From the NCBI RefSeq assembly GCF_021654575.1, contig NZ_AP024488.1, positions 5,169,501 through 5,233,500 on the forward strand: a DNA stretch of 64,000 bases, written 5' to 3'. How positions within the stretch are numbered: the stretch's first letter is position 1; each line of letters starts with the position of its first letter. The position numbers were made by a program, and so were the translations under genes. The notes beneath the pieces were generated by a model, which did not search any database, was not told the origin of the DNA, and saw nothing but the letters and a program-made list of their open reading frames with translations. Source of the stretch: Desulfoluna limicola. Its GTDB lineage: Bacteria > Desulfobacterota > Desulfobacteria > Desulfobacterales > Desulfolunaceae. This document shows, in pieces, positions 54,313 to 61,724 of the stretch.

Positions 54313-56019
54313 ATGTCAAGACGAGTTGTTGTCATCGGCGGCGTGGCCCTGGGGACCAAGGCTGCCTGCAGAGTGAAGCGCATCGATCCCACAACCCATG
54401 TTACCCTCATCGATAAAGACGAGTACATCTCCTACGGAGGGTGTGGCATTCCCTACTATGTGTCCGGGGATGTCGCGGATCATACGGCTCTCCAGAGCAC
54501 CGCGTACCACATGGTTCGCAACGAAGAGTTTTTCAAGACCATCAAGGGGTACGAAGAGGTGGTCACCGGCACCCTGGTGACCCGCATCGACCGTGACGCC
54601 AAGGTGGTCTGGGCCACGGGCAAGGACGGTGTCGAGAAGAGCTACCCTTACGATAAGCTCGTCATCGGTGCGGGAAGCCGCACTCGGGATCTTAAGATTC
54701 CCGGCCAGGAGCTTTCCGGTATCCACGCCGTGGGCAACCTGGAAGATGCCATGGCCATCAAGAAGATGGTGGCCGCCGGTCAGGTGGAAAAAGCCGTCAT
54801 CGTCGGTGCCGGGTTTATCGGCCTGGAGATGGCCGAAGCGTTGGCCGACATGTGGGGCATTGAGACCTCTGTCGTGGAGATCGGCGATCAGATCATGCCC
54901 GGTTTTGTCGGAAAGCAGATGGCCTACATGGCCCAGCGCTCCATGGAAGAGAACGAGGTGAGTTTTTACCTCGGTGAGACCGTGAAAGGATTTGAGGGCG
55001 ACGAAGGGGCGGTACAGCGTGTCGTCACGAACCAGCGCACCCTGGAAGCCGATCTCGTCATCATGGCGGTGGGCATTCAGCCCAACGCGGAGCTGGCTCG
55101 GGACGCCGGTCTCGAGGTGGGACCCACCGGCGGGATCGCGGTCAACGAAAAACTCCAGACCACCGATCCGGACATCTACTCCGGCGGGGACTGCATCGAA
55201 CTCAAGCACGCCATCAGCGGCAAACCCGGCATCTGGCCCCTGGGGTCCCTTGCCAACCGTCAGGGCCGCGTCATCGGCACCAACATGGCCGGAGGCTCCG
55301 CCACCACCGAAGCGCCGGTGGGAAGCTTTGTGGTCAAACTCTTCGACAAGTCCCTGGCAGGCACCGGGCTGACACTCAAAGCCGCCGAAGAGGCAGGCTT
55401 TGACGCGATCAGCGTCTCCATGTGCCAGCTGGACCGCGCCCACTTCTACCCGGAAAAAGAGTTGATGTTCCTGGAGCTGGTGGTGGAGAAGAGCACCAAG
55501 CGAGTCCTGGGGATCCAGGGGTTTGCCGGAAGCGGCGATGCCATGGTGGGGCGTATCAACGCCGTGGCCGCCACCCTGAAGTACAAGCCCACCATTCTGG
55601 ATATCAGCAACCTGGAGTTTGCCTACTCCCCCCCCTTCAGCTCTGCCATGGACATCGTCAACTCCCTGGCCAACGTCGCGGACAACGCCATTGACGGCCT
55701 CGTCAACCTGGTTCCCCTGGAGACCTTTGAAGGGCTCTGGGACGAGGGCGACTGCGTCTTCATCGATTGCCGCGAGCGTCCCGATTCCACACCATTCTGC
55801 GAGAAGTTCCCCGGCAAGTGGAACAGCATTCCCCAGGGTGAGATCAAGAATCGCCTCGCCGAGGTCCCCAAAGACAAACTGGTGGTCCTCATCTGCAACA
55901 CCGGCGTGCGCTCCTTCGAAGCCCAGGTCAACCTGCGCGAAATGGGCATCACCAACACCGTGAGCGTCCAAGGCGGCATGGCCAGCCTGAAAACATGGGG
56001 CTCCAAAGTGACCGAATAG
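54313..56019 (+). CDS. CoA-disulfide reductase-like flavoprotein with C-terminal rhodanese domain (NAD(P)H:polysulfide/persulfide reductase type)
   Basis: 568 residues from ATG 54313; upstream in-frame codons do not fit the family. The Rossmann FAD motif is near the start (RVVVIGGVALGTKAACRVKR), the single redox Cys is C44 in SYGGCGIPYYVSG, and the NAD(P)H motif is AVIVGAGFIGLEMAEAL. The dimerisation domain carries DRAHFYPE. The rhodanese domain (about 465-560) has its active Cys at 528 in LICNTGVRS. This fusion is known from CoADR-Rhd/Npsr enzymes that reduce polysulfide or CoA-persulfide, fitting sulfur metabolism. Cytoplasmic. Flanked by two copies of the dispersed repeat; terminator at 56051. 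Confidence 0.9.
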   Translation: MSRRVVVIGGVALGTKAACRVKRIDPTTHVTLIDKDEYISYGGCGIPYYVSGDVADHTALQSTAYHMVRNEEFFKTIKGYEEVVTGTLVTRIDRDAKVVWATGKDGVEKSYPYDKLVIGAGSRTRDLKIPGQELSGIHAVGNLEDAMAIKKMVAAGQVEKAVIVGAGFIGLEMAEALADMWGIETSVVEIGDQIMPGFVGKQMAYMAQRSMEENEVSFYLGETVKGFEGDEGAVQRVVTNQRTLEADLVIMAVGIQPNAELARDAGLEVGPTGGIAVNEKLQTTDPDIYSGGDCIELKHAISGKPGIWPLGSLANRQGRVIGTNMAGGSATTEAPVGSFVVKLFDKSLAGTGLTLKAAEEAGFDAISVSMCQLDRAHFYPEKELMFLELVVEKSTKRVLGIQGFAGSGDAMVGRINAVAATLKYKPTILDISNLEFAYSPPFSSAMDIVNSLANVADNAIDGLVNLVPLETFEGLWDEGDCVFIDCRERPDSTPFCEKFPGKWNSIPQGEIKNRLAEVPKDKLVVLICNTGVRSFEAQVNLREMGITNTVSVQGGMASLKTWGSKVTE

Positions 56020-56050
56020 GTCTGCCTCCAAGACTCCCTGTGAGAAACGA

Positions 56051-56088
56051 AAAGCCTGCATCGTTAGACGATGCAGGCTTTTTTGTTT
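56051..56088 (+). terminator. Rho-independent terminator of the CoA-disulfide reductase-type gene
   Basis: Perfect 14-bp stem (56051-56064 with 56068-56081), loop TAG, followed by TTTTGTTTTTT-like sequence. Confidence 0.95.
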
Positions 56089-56118
56089 TTTATGGGTAAA
56101 GCGATTTTAAAAAAGCGT

Positions 56119-56289
56119 GCCTCCGGCGGCGAGGTGAGCCACCTCGAAAGCTGGTTGCGGATGCGCTTTACCCCTCGTTCCTCGGGGCCAATCACATCCG
56201 CCTTCAAACATGAATTCATCGGGTTTACCCATTAAGACCTGTTTGTCAAACTTTTCAAAAGGTTGGCCCCCGGCAGGGCCGCCGGACGC
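56119..56289 (+). repeat. Dispersed palindromic element, full-length copy E (171 bp)
   Basis: Same length and orientation as the copy at 53813; ends GCCTCCGGCGGC (56119-56130) and GCCGCCGGACGC (56278-56289, one mismatch). Stem CGAGGTG-AGC-CACCTCG (56130-56146) differs from the CAAGGTG/CACCTTG of copy D by a paired A-T to G-C change. Core stem GCGGATG/CATCCGC (56157-56163 with 56195-56201). Confidence 0.9.
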
Positions 56290-56422
56290 ACAATCTGAAT
56301 CGTTACGACAGCACCAGGTTTGATCACAGTGTTGCCTTTTGATCTGAAGGCATCCTGAGGCGATATCGAACCGTCGGCAGCAAACGCACTTGTGACGCAC
56401 GGTGCTTTACGTTGCCCTCCGC

Positions 56423-56512
56423 GCGAATGCGTATGCGAGGTAAGAAGTAAGACGATACCCGTCTCGCATTCGCCACCGGGTTTCGAGGTGCCCCCACCTC
56501 GCCGCCGGAGGC
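56423..56512 (-). repeat. Dispersed palindromic element, partial copy F (reverse orientation)
   Basis: Right end GCCGCCGGAGGC (56501-56512), stem CGAGGTG-CCCC-CACCTCG (56484-56501) and core stem GCGAATGCG/CGCATTCGC (56423-56431 with 56465-56473). The remaining part is not recognisable. The sequence between copies E and F (56290-56422) shows no gene. Confidence 0.75.
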
Positions 56513-56555
56513 AAAGCTTTTTGGCTTTTCCCTTGGCTTGTGCTTAAATAGCGGC

Positions 56556-57422
56556 ATGACTATGCGAAATCGATCCGGAATCATGGCGGCGTTGTGGGTG
56601 GTTGGGCTCTGGCTGGCGGTGAGTGCAGCGGGCGTTTTCTTGCTGGGGAGCCTTCCGGCGTCTGTGGGGCGGCTGGCGGGTATGGGACCAATGGTCCTTG
56701 CCCTGCACCTTTTTTTTCTTACCCTCATCACCGAAAAGGGCGTGAGCGCCATTGCCACCCCTTTTGTGCCTCAGTGGCAGCGCTGGGCGATCCTGGGGCT
56801 GGGAGCAGCCCTTGTCGGGGCAAGTTTTGTGGCGGTTCGACAGGGCGTTCCGGGGCGCACCGCTTGGGAGGCCCTGACCACCAGCGGGCAGATTTTGGTC
56901 GTGGTGGTGGCCGCAGGTTACCTTCCAAGATTTCTGAAACACCCCAACGAGATCCTTCCCCTGGTCAGTGTCATGGTGTGTGCCGATGTGGTGAGCTTTC
57001 TCGTGGGGCCCACCCACTTCATTGCAAGGGATGTGGCCGACTACTACCTCTCAGGACGAGAAGGCATCTACCCCCTCTCTGAGGTGCTGCTGATGAAGTT
57101 TGCAGCCCCCGGAAGCCTCGAGCTCTTTCCCCTCTTTGGCCTTGCCGACTGGTTCATGGTGATCTTTCTATCCTCAGGTGTCCGGCAGTTCGGCCTGGAC
57201 GATCGGGTGAAGGGGATACCCCTGGCCGTTCTGGGGCTTTATCTGGCGTCCGCCGCAGCCCAGTTGCTGCACATCTTTCTGCCCGCACTTCCTGTGCTGG
57301 CCCTCTTCTTTCTCCTCTGCATGGGGGGCCGCCACAGCGCTGCCTTTCGCCCTGGAAAGCGGGAGCTGCTCCTCACCCTCTTTCCTCCGGCCTTTTCTGT
57401 GATTGTTCTTGCCGTGCGATAA
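56556..57422 (+). CDS. Polytopic inner-membrane protein, function unknown
   Basis: About 288 residues with roughly eight hydrophobic segments. Between TM5 and TM6 is a short polar stretch VSFLVGPTHFIARDVADYYLSGREGIYPLSEVLLMKFAAPGSLELFP, the likeliest functional region, followed by FGLADWFMVIFLSSG. No family was recognised. A start at 56562 is equally possible; neither has a clear Shine-Dalgarno. It stands alone between repeat copies F and B and a bidirectional terminator, with base composition like its neighbours. Confidence 0.7.
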   Translation: MTMRNRSGIMAALWVVGLWLAVSAAGVFLLGSLPASVGRLAGMGPMVLALHLFFLTLITEKGVSAIATPFVPQWQRWAILGLGAALVGASFVAVRQGVPGRTAWEALTTSGQILVVVVAAGYLPRFLKHPNEILPLVSVMVCADVVSFLVGPTHFIARDVADYYLSGREGIYPLSEVLLMKFAAPGSLELFPLFGLADWFMVIFLSSGVRQFGLDDRVKGIPLAVLGLYLASAAAQLLHIFLPALPVLALFFLLCMGGRHSAAFRPGKRELLLTLFPPAFSVIVLAVR

Positions 57423-57427
57423 GAAAC

Positions 57428-57549
57428 GACTCCGGCGGCAAGGGGCTGAACCCCTTGACCCCGGGTCTGCGAACGCTCCCTCCCCTCGTTCCCCAGGCTG
57501 ATCACATTCGCAACCTGCCTTCAAGCTGGCACACCTTGCCGCCGGAGGC
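57428..57549 (+). repeat. Dispersed palindromic element, short copy B (122 bp)
   Basis: Ends GACTCCGGCGGC (57428-57439) and GCCGCCGGAGGC (57538-57549). Stem CAAGGGG-CTGAA-CCCCTTG (57439-57457) and core stem TGCGAA/TTCGCA (57468-57473 with 57507-57512). Lacks about 50 bp of AT-rich sequence present in the 171-bp copies and ends in a second CAAG...CTTG arm. Confidence 0.85.
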
Positions 57550-57563
57550 AGTCTTTTGAGCAT

Positions 57564-57597
57564 AAAAAAAGGCGACCCGTTCGGGCCGCCTTTTTGG
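57564..57597. terminator. Bidirectional terminator between convergent genes
   Basis: 13-position stem with one mismatch (57566-57578 with 57583-57595), 4-base loop GTTC, A7 on the left and T5 on the right. It serves the membrane protein gene (+) and the cNMP-binding gene (-). Confidence 0.93.
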
Positions 57598-57614
57598 TTT
57601 TAGGAACCGATTTT

Positions 57615-58094
57615 TTATTCCTGAAGTTCGTGGATCTCCGGGTGGGTGGAGAGGGCCCGAAGGAACTGCTCGGTTCTTCGGATGAGCCGTTGGGCGATGA
57701 TCTTGTTCATCCGTGAATGAATGATATACCCCAGGGTGTGATTCTTCTCCATGAGGTCGAACAGGGCCTTTGTGTCGAAGGCGATGATTTCGCTGGCTTC
57801 GGTGCAGATGGCGCTGGAGCTGAAGGTGTGTTCCTCCGTGATGGAGGAGTAGCCGAAGCACTCGCCGGGGGTGAGGTTGGCCACTGCGACGGTGGTGGTT
57901 TCGGAGATGTCCTGTTCAATGAGCACGGCCCCGTTTCGGACCATGTAGAACATGCCTGCGGGCTCTCCCTCCTTGAACACCTGCTCTCCCTCCTCAAATG
58001 CTTTCGGTTTGCTTACGGTGATAACAAGGTCAAGCAAATGGTCCGGCAGGTCTTCAAAGATGACGGCTTGTCTGAGATCGTCTCGTGAGATCAT
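57615..58094 (-). CDS. Stand-alone cyclic nucleotide-binding domain protein
   Basis: 159 residues, essentially one cNMP-binding fold with flanking helices: FEEGEQVFKEGEPAGMFYMVRNGAVLIEQD, then LTPGECFGYSSI in place of the FGE...R phosphate-binding cassette, ending with a long helix (SRMNKIIAQRLIRRTEQFLRALSTHPEI). There is no helix-turn-helix or kinase domain, so it is not a CRP-type transcription factor; it may bind cAMP, c-di-GMP or nothing. The conserved Arg of the phosphate-binding cassette is not obvious. Downstream of the antiporter operon on the same strand, 75 bases after it. Confidence 0.88.
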   Translation of the reverse strand: MISRDDLRQAVIFEDLPDHLLDLVITVSKPKAFEEGEQVFKEGEPAGMFYMVRNGAVLIEQDISETTTVAVANLTPGECFGYSSITEEHTFSSSAICTEASEIIAFDTKALFDLMEKNHTLGYIIHSRMNKIIAQRLIRRTEQFLRALSTHPEIHELQE

Positions 58095-58114
58095 GGAATC
58101 GTTCCTTATGATGA

Positions 58115-58141
58115 GGACGGTAGGGCGTGGGCAGACCGTCC
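58115..58141 (-). other. Inverted repeat in the gap before the cNMP-binding gene
   Basis: GGACGGT/ACCGTCC (58115-58121 with 58135-58141), 13-base loop, 20 bases upstream of the start codon. Without a T tract it is not a clear terminator of the antiporter operon; it may be an operator or leader hairpin. Confidence 0.35.
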
Positions 58142-58169
58142 GGTTGTTTTACCCCGGGTAATAACCCTC

Positions 58170-59957
58170 TTACCCCCTGACGGCATAGAGAATAAAAATA
58201 AAGAGCACGGCGATAAAGGCACCCACTCCGGTGGGGACGGTGCCCGTTCGAAAGGCCTGCCTGACCCGTTCTGAGAGGTCCGCTTGGGAGGCGTTTCCCT
58301 TCCCGAAAAGATGGGTGAATGGGGCCATCAGGAACACGGCAATGGACTCCGGTGCTGTTTGGGCAAACCGGTTGACGCTTCCTGTGACACCTTTTACAAA
58401 AAGGGCGTCACAGGCCGTGTTAAGGCCGTTGAAAGCCTTGTCGACCACCGTGTAGAAGAGGCGCCCGGCTCCGGCATAGAACCAGTCCGTGTCAAGGAAG
58501 GCGGCCTTCTCCAACCTGGGCAGAAGCCCTTTGGCCAGGAGAATCAAAAAGGCCAGGGTGCCGAAGAACTGGAGCTGGAGCTGATTGATCACGTGGGCAA
58601 AGGTGTAGGGCTCGTAGTCGGCGGCAAAGGGGAGGATGTTGTAAAGCACCTCATGGTTGGTGCCGACGAACACGCAGCCCAGAGCGGTAAGGCCCATGGC
58701 GATGCGCATGTTCCAGGGGGCTTCCTCGGGGCGGAGCCCTGCGTCTTTGTGGAAGAACGTAAGGAAGGGAACCCGCATGCCCACATAGGCAAAGACACCC
58801 ACAGCCGCAAACTGAAGGGCAAACCAGGCCAGGGTGAGGTGTTCGTGGGCCGCTGCCGAGATGATCATGGACTTGCTCACAAAGCCGCAGAAGAAAGGGG
58901 TGGACATGGACAGGCCACCCACGATGCAGAAGGTGGCGGTCCACGGCATGCTTCGGAAGAGGCCACCCAGATCGCTCAAGTCCTGCTTGCCGGTCTGCTG
59001 GATCACAGCGCCGGCGCTCATGAAGAGCAGGGACTTGTAGAGAATGTGGCAGACGGCGTGGGCCGCCACCCCGTTTAAGGCCAGGTCCGTGCCGATGCCG
59101 ATGCCCACGATCATGAAGCCCACCTGGTTGATGAGGCTGTAGGCCAGCACCCGCCTGATGTCGTTTTCAATGACCGCGTAGCACAAGGGAATAAGCGCCA
59201 TGGCAAGCCCTAAGGGGATGAGGATCTCGGTCCCCGCAAAGGTTCGGGCCATGAGGTAGACGGCGCTTTTGGTGGTAAACGAGCTTAAGAACACCGCTCC
59301 GGTCACCGTGGCTTCCGGGTACGCGTCCTTGAGCCATGCGTGCATGGGGTAGATCGCCGCGTTCACTGCCACGCCAATGAAAATGAACCAGGAGGCGGGG
59401 GAGGCCAGCTCGATGGCTGATAACGCAATGGACCCGGTTTCGTGGATCTGAAGGACAATCCCCGCCATGAGGGAGAGGCCCCCCAGGATGTGAATCATGA
59501 TGTAGCGGAAGGCCGCTTTCTGCGATTGTTCCGTTCGGCGCGCAAGGATCAGGAAGGTGGAGGCCACCGCCATGAACTCCCAGAAGATGTAGAGGGAGAA
59601 GAAGTCGCCGGCGAAGGTGACGCCCACGGCGCTTCCCGCATAGATCATGGCCGATGTGTGGGCCAGGGCGTCGTCTTCGTGCATGGCGTAGACACTGCCG
59701 GCAAAGGCGGCGATGCAGAAGATGATGCCGAAGACGCGGGAGAGGGCATCCACCCGTCCGAAGACGAGCTGGTAGTCCAGAAAAGGAACCGTCCAGTGGG
59801 TGCCGTTGGGTACCGAGACAAGGGTCAGCAGTGCGAGAAGCGGCAGGGCCATCATCCAGAGGGACCGTAAGCGCCCTTTCAGGATGGGAAGGGCCAAGGC
59901 ACCGGCCACCATGATGAGGGCCGGGGGCATATCTATAAAAGGAAATTGAAGTGTCAT
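58170..59957 (-). CDS. Mrp-type antiporter, NuoL/MrpD-like subunit (third antiporter-like subunit)
   Basis: 595 residues, about 16 transmembrane helices. Proton-translocation landmarks: Glu in TM5 (LYIFWEFMAVASTFLILARR), AAIYPMHAWLKDAYPEA with the helix-7 Lys region, and FTTKSAVYLMARTF. After the 14-helix core a C-terminal extension contains DTDWFYAGAGRLFYTVVDKAF and a further helix, a form seen in NuoL-like subunits. Last gene of the cluster; probably translocates Na+ or H+ with the other two antiporter subunits. Confidence 0.9.
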   Translation of the reverse strand: MTLQFPFIDMPPALIMVAGALALPILKGRLRSLWMMALPLLALLTLVSVPNGTHWTVPFLDYQLVFGRVDALSRVFGIIFCIAAFAGSVYAMHEDDALAHTSAMIYAGSAVGVTFAGDFFSLYIFWEFMAVASTFLILARRTEQSQKAAFRYIMIHILGGLSLMAGIVLQIHETGSIALSAIELASPASWFIFIGVAVNAAIYPMHAWLKDAYPEATVTGAVFLSSFTTKSAVYLMARTFAGTEILIPLGLAMALIPLCYAVIENDIRRVLAYSLINQVGFMIVGIGIGTDLALNGVAAHAVCHILYKSLLFMSAGAVIQQTGKQDLSDLGGLFRSMPWTATFCIVGGLSMSTPFFCGFVSKSMIISAAAHEHLTLAWFALQFAAVGVFAYVGMRVPFLTFFHKDAGLRPEEAPWNMRIAMGLTALGCVFVGTNHEVLYNILPFAADYEPYTFAHVINQLQLQFFGTLAFLILLAKGLLPRLEKAAFLDTDWFYAGAGRLFYTVVDKAFNGLNTACDALFVKGVTGSVNRFAQTAPESIAVFLMAPFTHLFGKGNASQADLSERVRQAFRTGTVPTGVGAFIAVLFIFILYAVRG

Positions 59958-59974
59958 GGGATCGAACGTCTCCT

Positions 59975-60220
59975 CTAATGTTTACCTGTCGTTTTTCCGT
60001 TTTTCACCAGGAAATTGAGGCCCAGGGCAATGACGGGAAGGACCAGGCCGGAGAGAAACCCGAAGATGGGGTTGAACTCGGGCCATCCGTCCACGGTAAA
60101 CGACGCATGGGGGTGAATGAGAAGGTCCGCCCCCAGGAGGCAGGCCAGAAAAATCCCGAAGATGACAATCAGGGCCTTCAGGGTTTTCGGGCTGTTAAAG
60201 AGTGTTGTGTCTGTCGTCAT
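59975..60220 (-). CDS. Small membrane protein in the antiporter operon, function unknown
   Basis: 81 residues with two predicted transmembrane helices (ALIVIFGIFLACLLGADLLI and FGFLSGLVLPVIALGLNFLV) and a short outward loop HPHASFTVDGWPEFNPI. It lies between two antiporter-like subunit genes, with 14-17 base spacings, and is therefore probably an accessory subunit of the complex. No named family was recognised. Confidence 0.8.
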   Translation of the reverse strand: MTTDTTLFNSPKTLKALIVIFGIFLACLLGADLLIHPHASFTVDGWPEFNPIFGFLSGLVLPVIALGLNFLVKNGKTTGKH

Positions 60221-60234
60221 ATCTCACCTTAAAC

Positions 60235-61722
60235 CTATGGCATGGGAGCGCCGATGATGGTCGCCACCGTCATCTTCGCCAGCTGCAGAAAGGGCTGGGG
60301 GTAGAAGAAGAAGATGACGGAACAGGTAGCCGTAATGCAGAGGGGAACCAGGCACCAGGTGGGCACTTCGTTCACTTTTCGTTCAAACATCGCCTCTTCG
60401 TCGGTGCAGAAGAAGGCCTTGTAGCAGATGGGCAGAAAGTAGGCGGCGTTCAGGAGCGAACTGGCCAGGAGTACAAAGAGAAAGAAGATCTGCCCGGACT
60501 CCAGGGTGCCGATGACCAGGTTCCACTTGCTGATAAACCCGCCCAAGGGGGGCAGGCCGATGACGCTTAAGGAGCCCAGCAGAAAGGCGGTCATGGTAAA
60601 GGGCATGCGGCGTCCGATACCCACCATCTGGCTGATGTTCTTGATGCCCGAAGCAGCGTAGATGGCCCCGGCACAGAAGAAGAGGGTGATCTTGCCGAAG
60701 GCGTGCATGGCGATGTGGAGCATGCCGCCGGTCATGCCAGAGGGAGAGAGCAGGGCGATGCCCAAGATAATGTAGGAGAGCTGGCCGATGGTGGAGAAGG
60801 CCAGTCGCCGTTTCAGGCCGTCCTGGGAGAGGGCGATGATGGACGAGACGATGATGGTGAACGAGGCGATGTAGCAGACGATGGTTCCCAGCCCCATGGA
60901 CGCCAGCATCTTGGTGCCGAAGACTCCGGTGATGACCCGGGCCACACAGAAGACCCCGACCTTGACCACCGCCACGGCGTGGAGGAGGGCGGAGACCGGC
61001 GTGGGAGCCACCATGGCTGCGGGGAGCCAGGAGTGAAAGGGCATGACGCCCGCCTTGGCGAAGCCGAAGACGAACATGAGGAGCAGCACGGTCATGGTGC
61101 TTTGGGAAAAGGCGCCGTTCATGAATCCCTGGGGGGCAAATTCAAAGGTGCCCGTCTGGGAGTAGATGATCAGCATGGCGGGCAACACCAGGGCGATGGA
61201 TGCGCCCAGGATGTAGGTGAGGTACTTCCGGCCCGAGCTTCGTGCTTCCCTGTCCTGGTGGTGGGAAACCAGAGGGTAGGTGGCAAAGGAGAGCATTTCG
61301 TAGAAGAGATACAGGGTCAAAAGGTTGCCGGCAAAGGCGACGCCCAGGGTGGCTGAAAGGGAGAGGGCGAAGCACGCGTAGTAGCGCGTTTGCCCGTGCT
61401 CTTTCAGGGTTCGCATGTACCCGATGGAGTACATGGAGGTGACGATCCACAACGAGGAGGAGACCAGGGCGAAGAGCATGCCGAAGGCGTCCACCTTGAA
61501 AGAGATGGCCAGGCCCGGCAGCACTTCGGCCACGGTGTAGGCGATCTGTCCCCCTGTCAGGACAAAGGGGAGCATGGAGGCCACGATGGCGAATTTTAGG
61601 AGGGCTGCAACAAAGGTCCACGCTTCCCGCACGTTCTCAGACCTGGCGGAGAAGATGATGGGCACCACGAAAAAGGAGACGAGAATCGCAGCAAGGGGTT
61701 TGGCTGAATAAAGCAGTTCCAT
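60235..61722 (-). CDS. Mrp-type antiporter, MrpD-like subunit (second antiporter-like subunit)
   Basis: 495 residues, 14 transmembrane helices. Landmarks: LYLFYEMLSFATYPLVSHH with the TM5 Glu, KAGVMPFHSWLPAAMVAPTPVSALLHAVAVVKVG with conserved Lys and His, and LKRRLAFSTIGQLSYIILG. Homologous to NuoM/N and MrpD. Two bases after the preceding MrpD-like gene, so tightly coupled. Confidence 0.92.
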   Translation of the reverse strand: MELLYSAKPLAAILVSFFVVPIIFSARSENVREAWTFVAALLKFAIVASMLPFVLTGGQIAYTVAEVLPGLAISFKVDAFGMLFALVSSSLWIVTSMYSIGYMRTLKEHGQTRYYACFALSLSATLGVAFAGNLLTLYLFYEMLSFATYPLVSHHQDREARSSGRKYLTYILGASIALVLPAMLIIYSQTGTFEFAPQGFMNGAFSQSTMTVLLLMFVFGFAKAGVMPFHSWLPAAMVAPTPVSALLHAVAVVKVGVFCVARVITGVFGTKMLASMGLGTIVCYIASFTIIVSSIIALSQDGLKRRLAFSTIGQLSYIILGIALLSPSGMTGGMLHIAMHAFGKITLFFCAGAIYAASGIKNISQMVGIGRRMPFTMTAFLLGSLSVIGLPPLGGFISKWNLVIGTLESGQIFFLFVLLASSLLNAAYFLPICYKAFFCTDEEAMFERKVNEVPTWCLVPLCITATCSVIFFFYPQPFLQLAKMTVATIIGAPMP

Positions 61723-61724
61723 AT

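Noticed and set aside
57135..57165. GLAD in the orphan membrane protein read as the GxGD motif of intramembrane aspartyl proteases
   Set aside because: The second Gly is missing, and the partner YD or second Asp motif in a neighbouring helix was not found.
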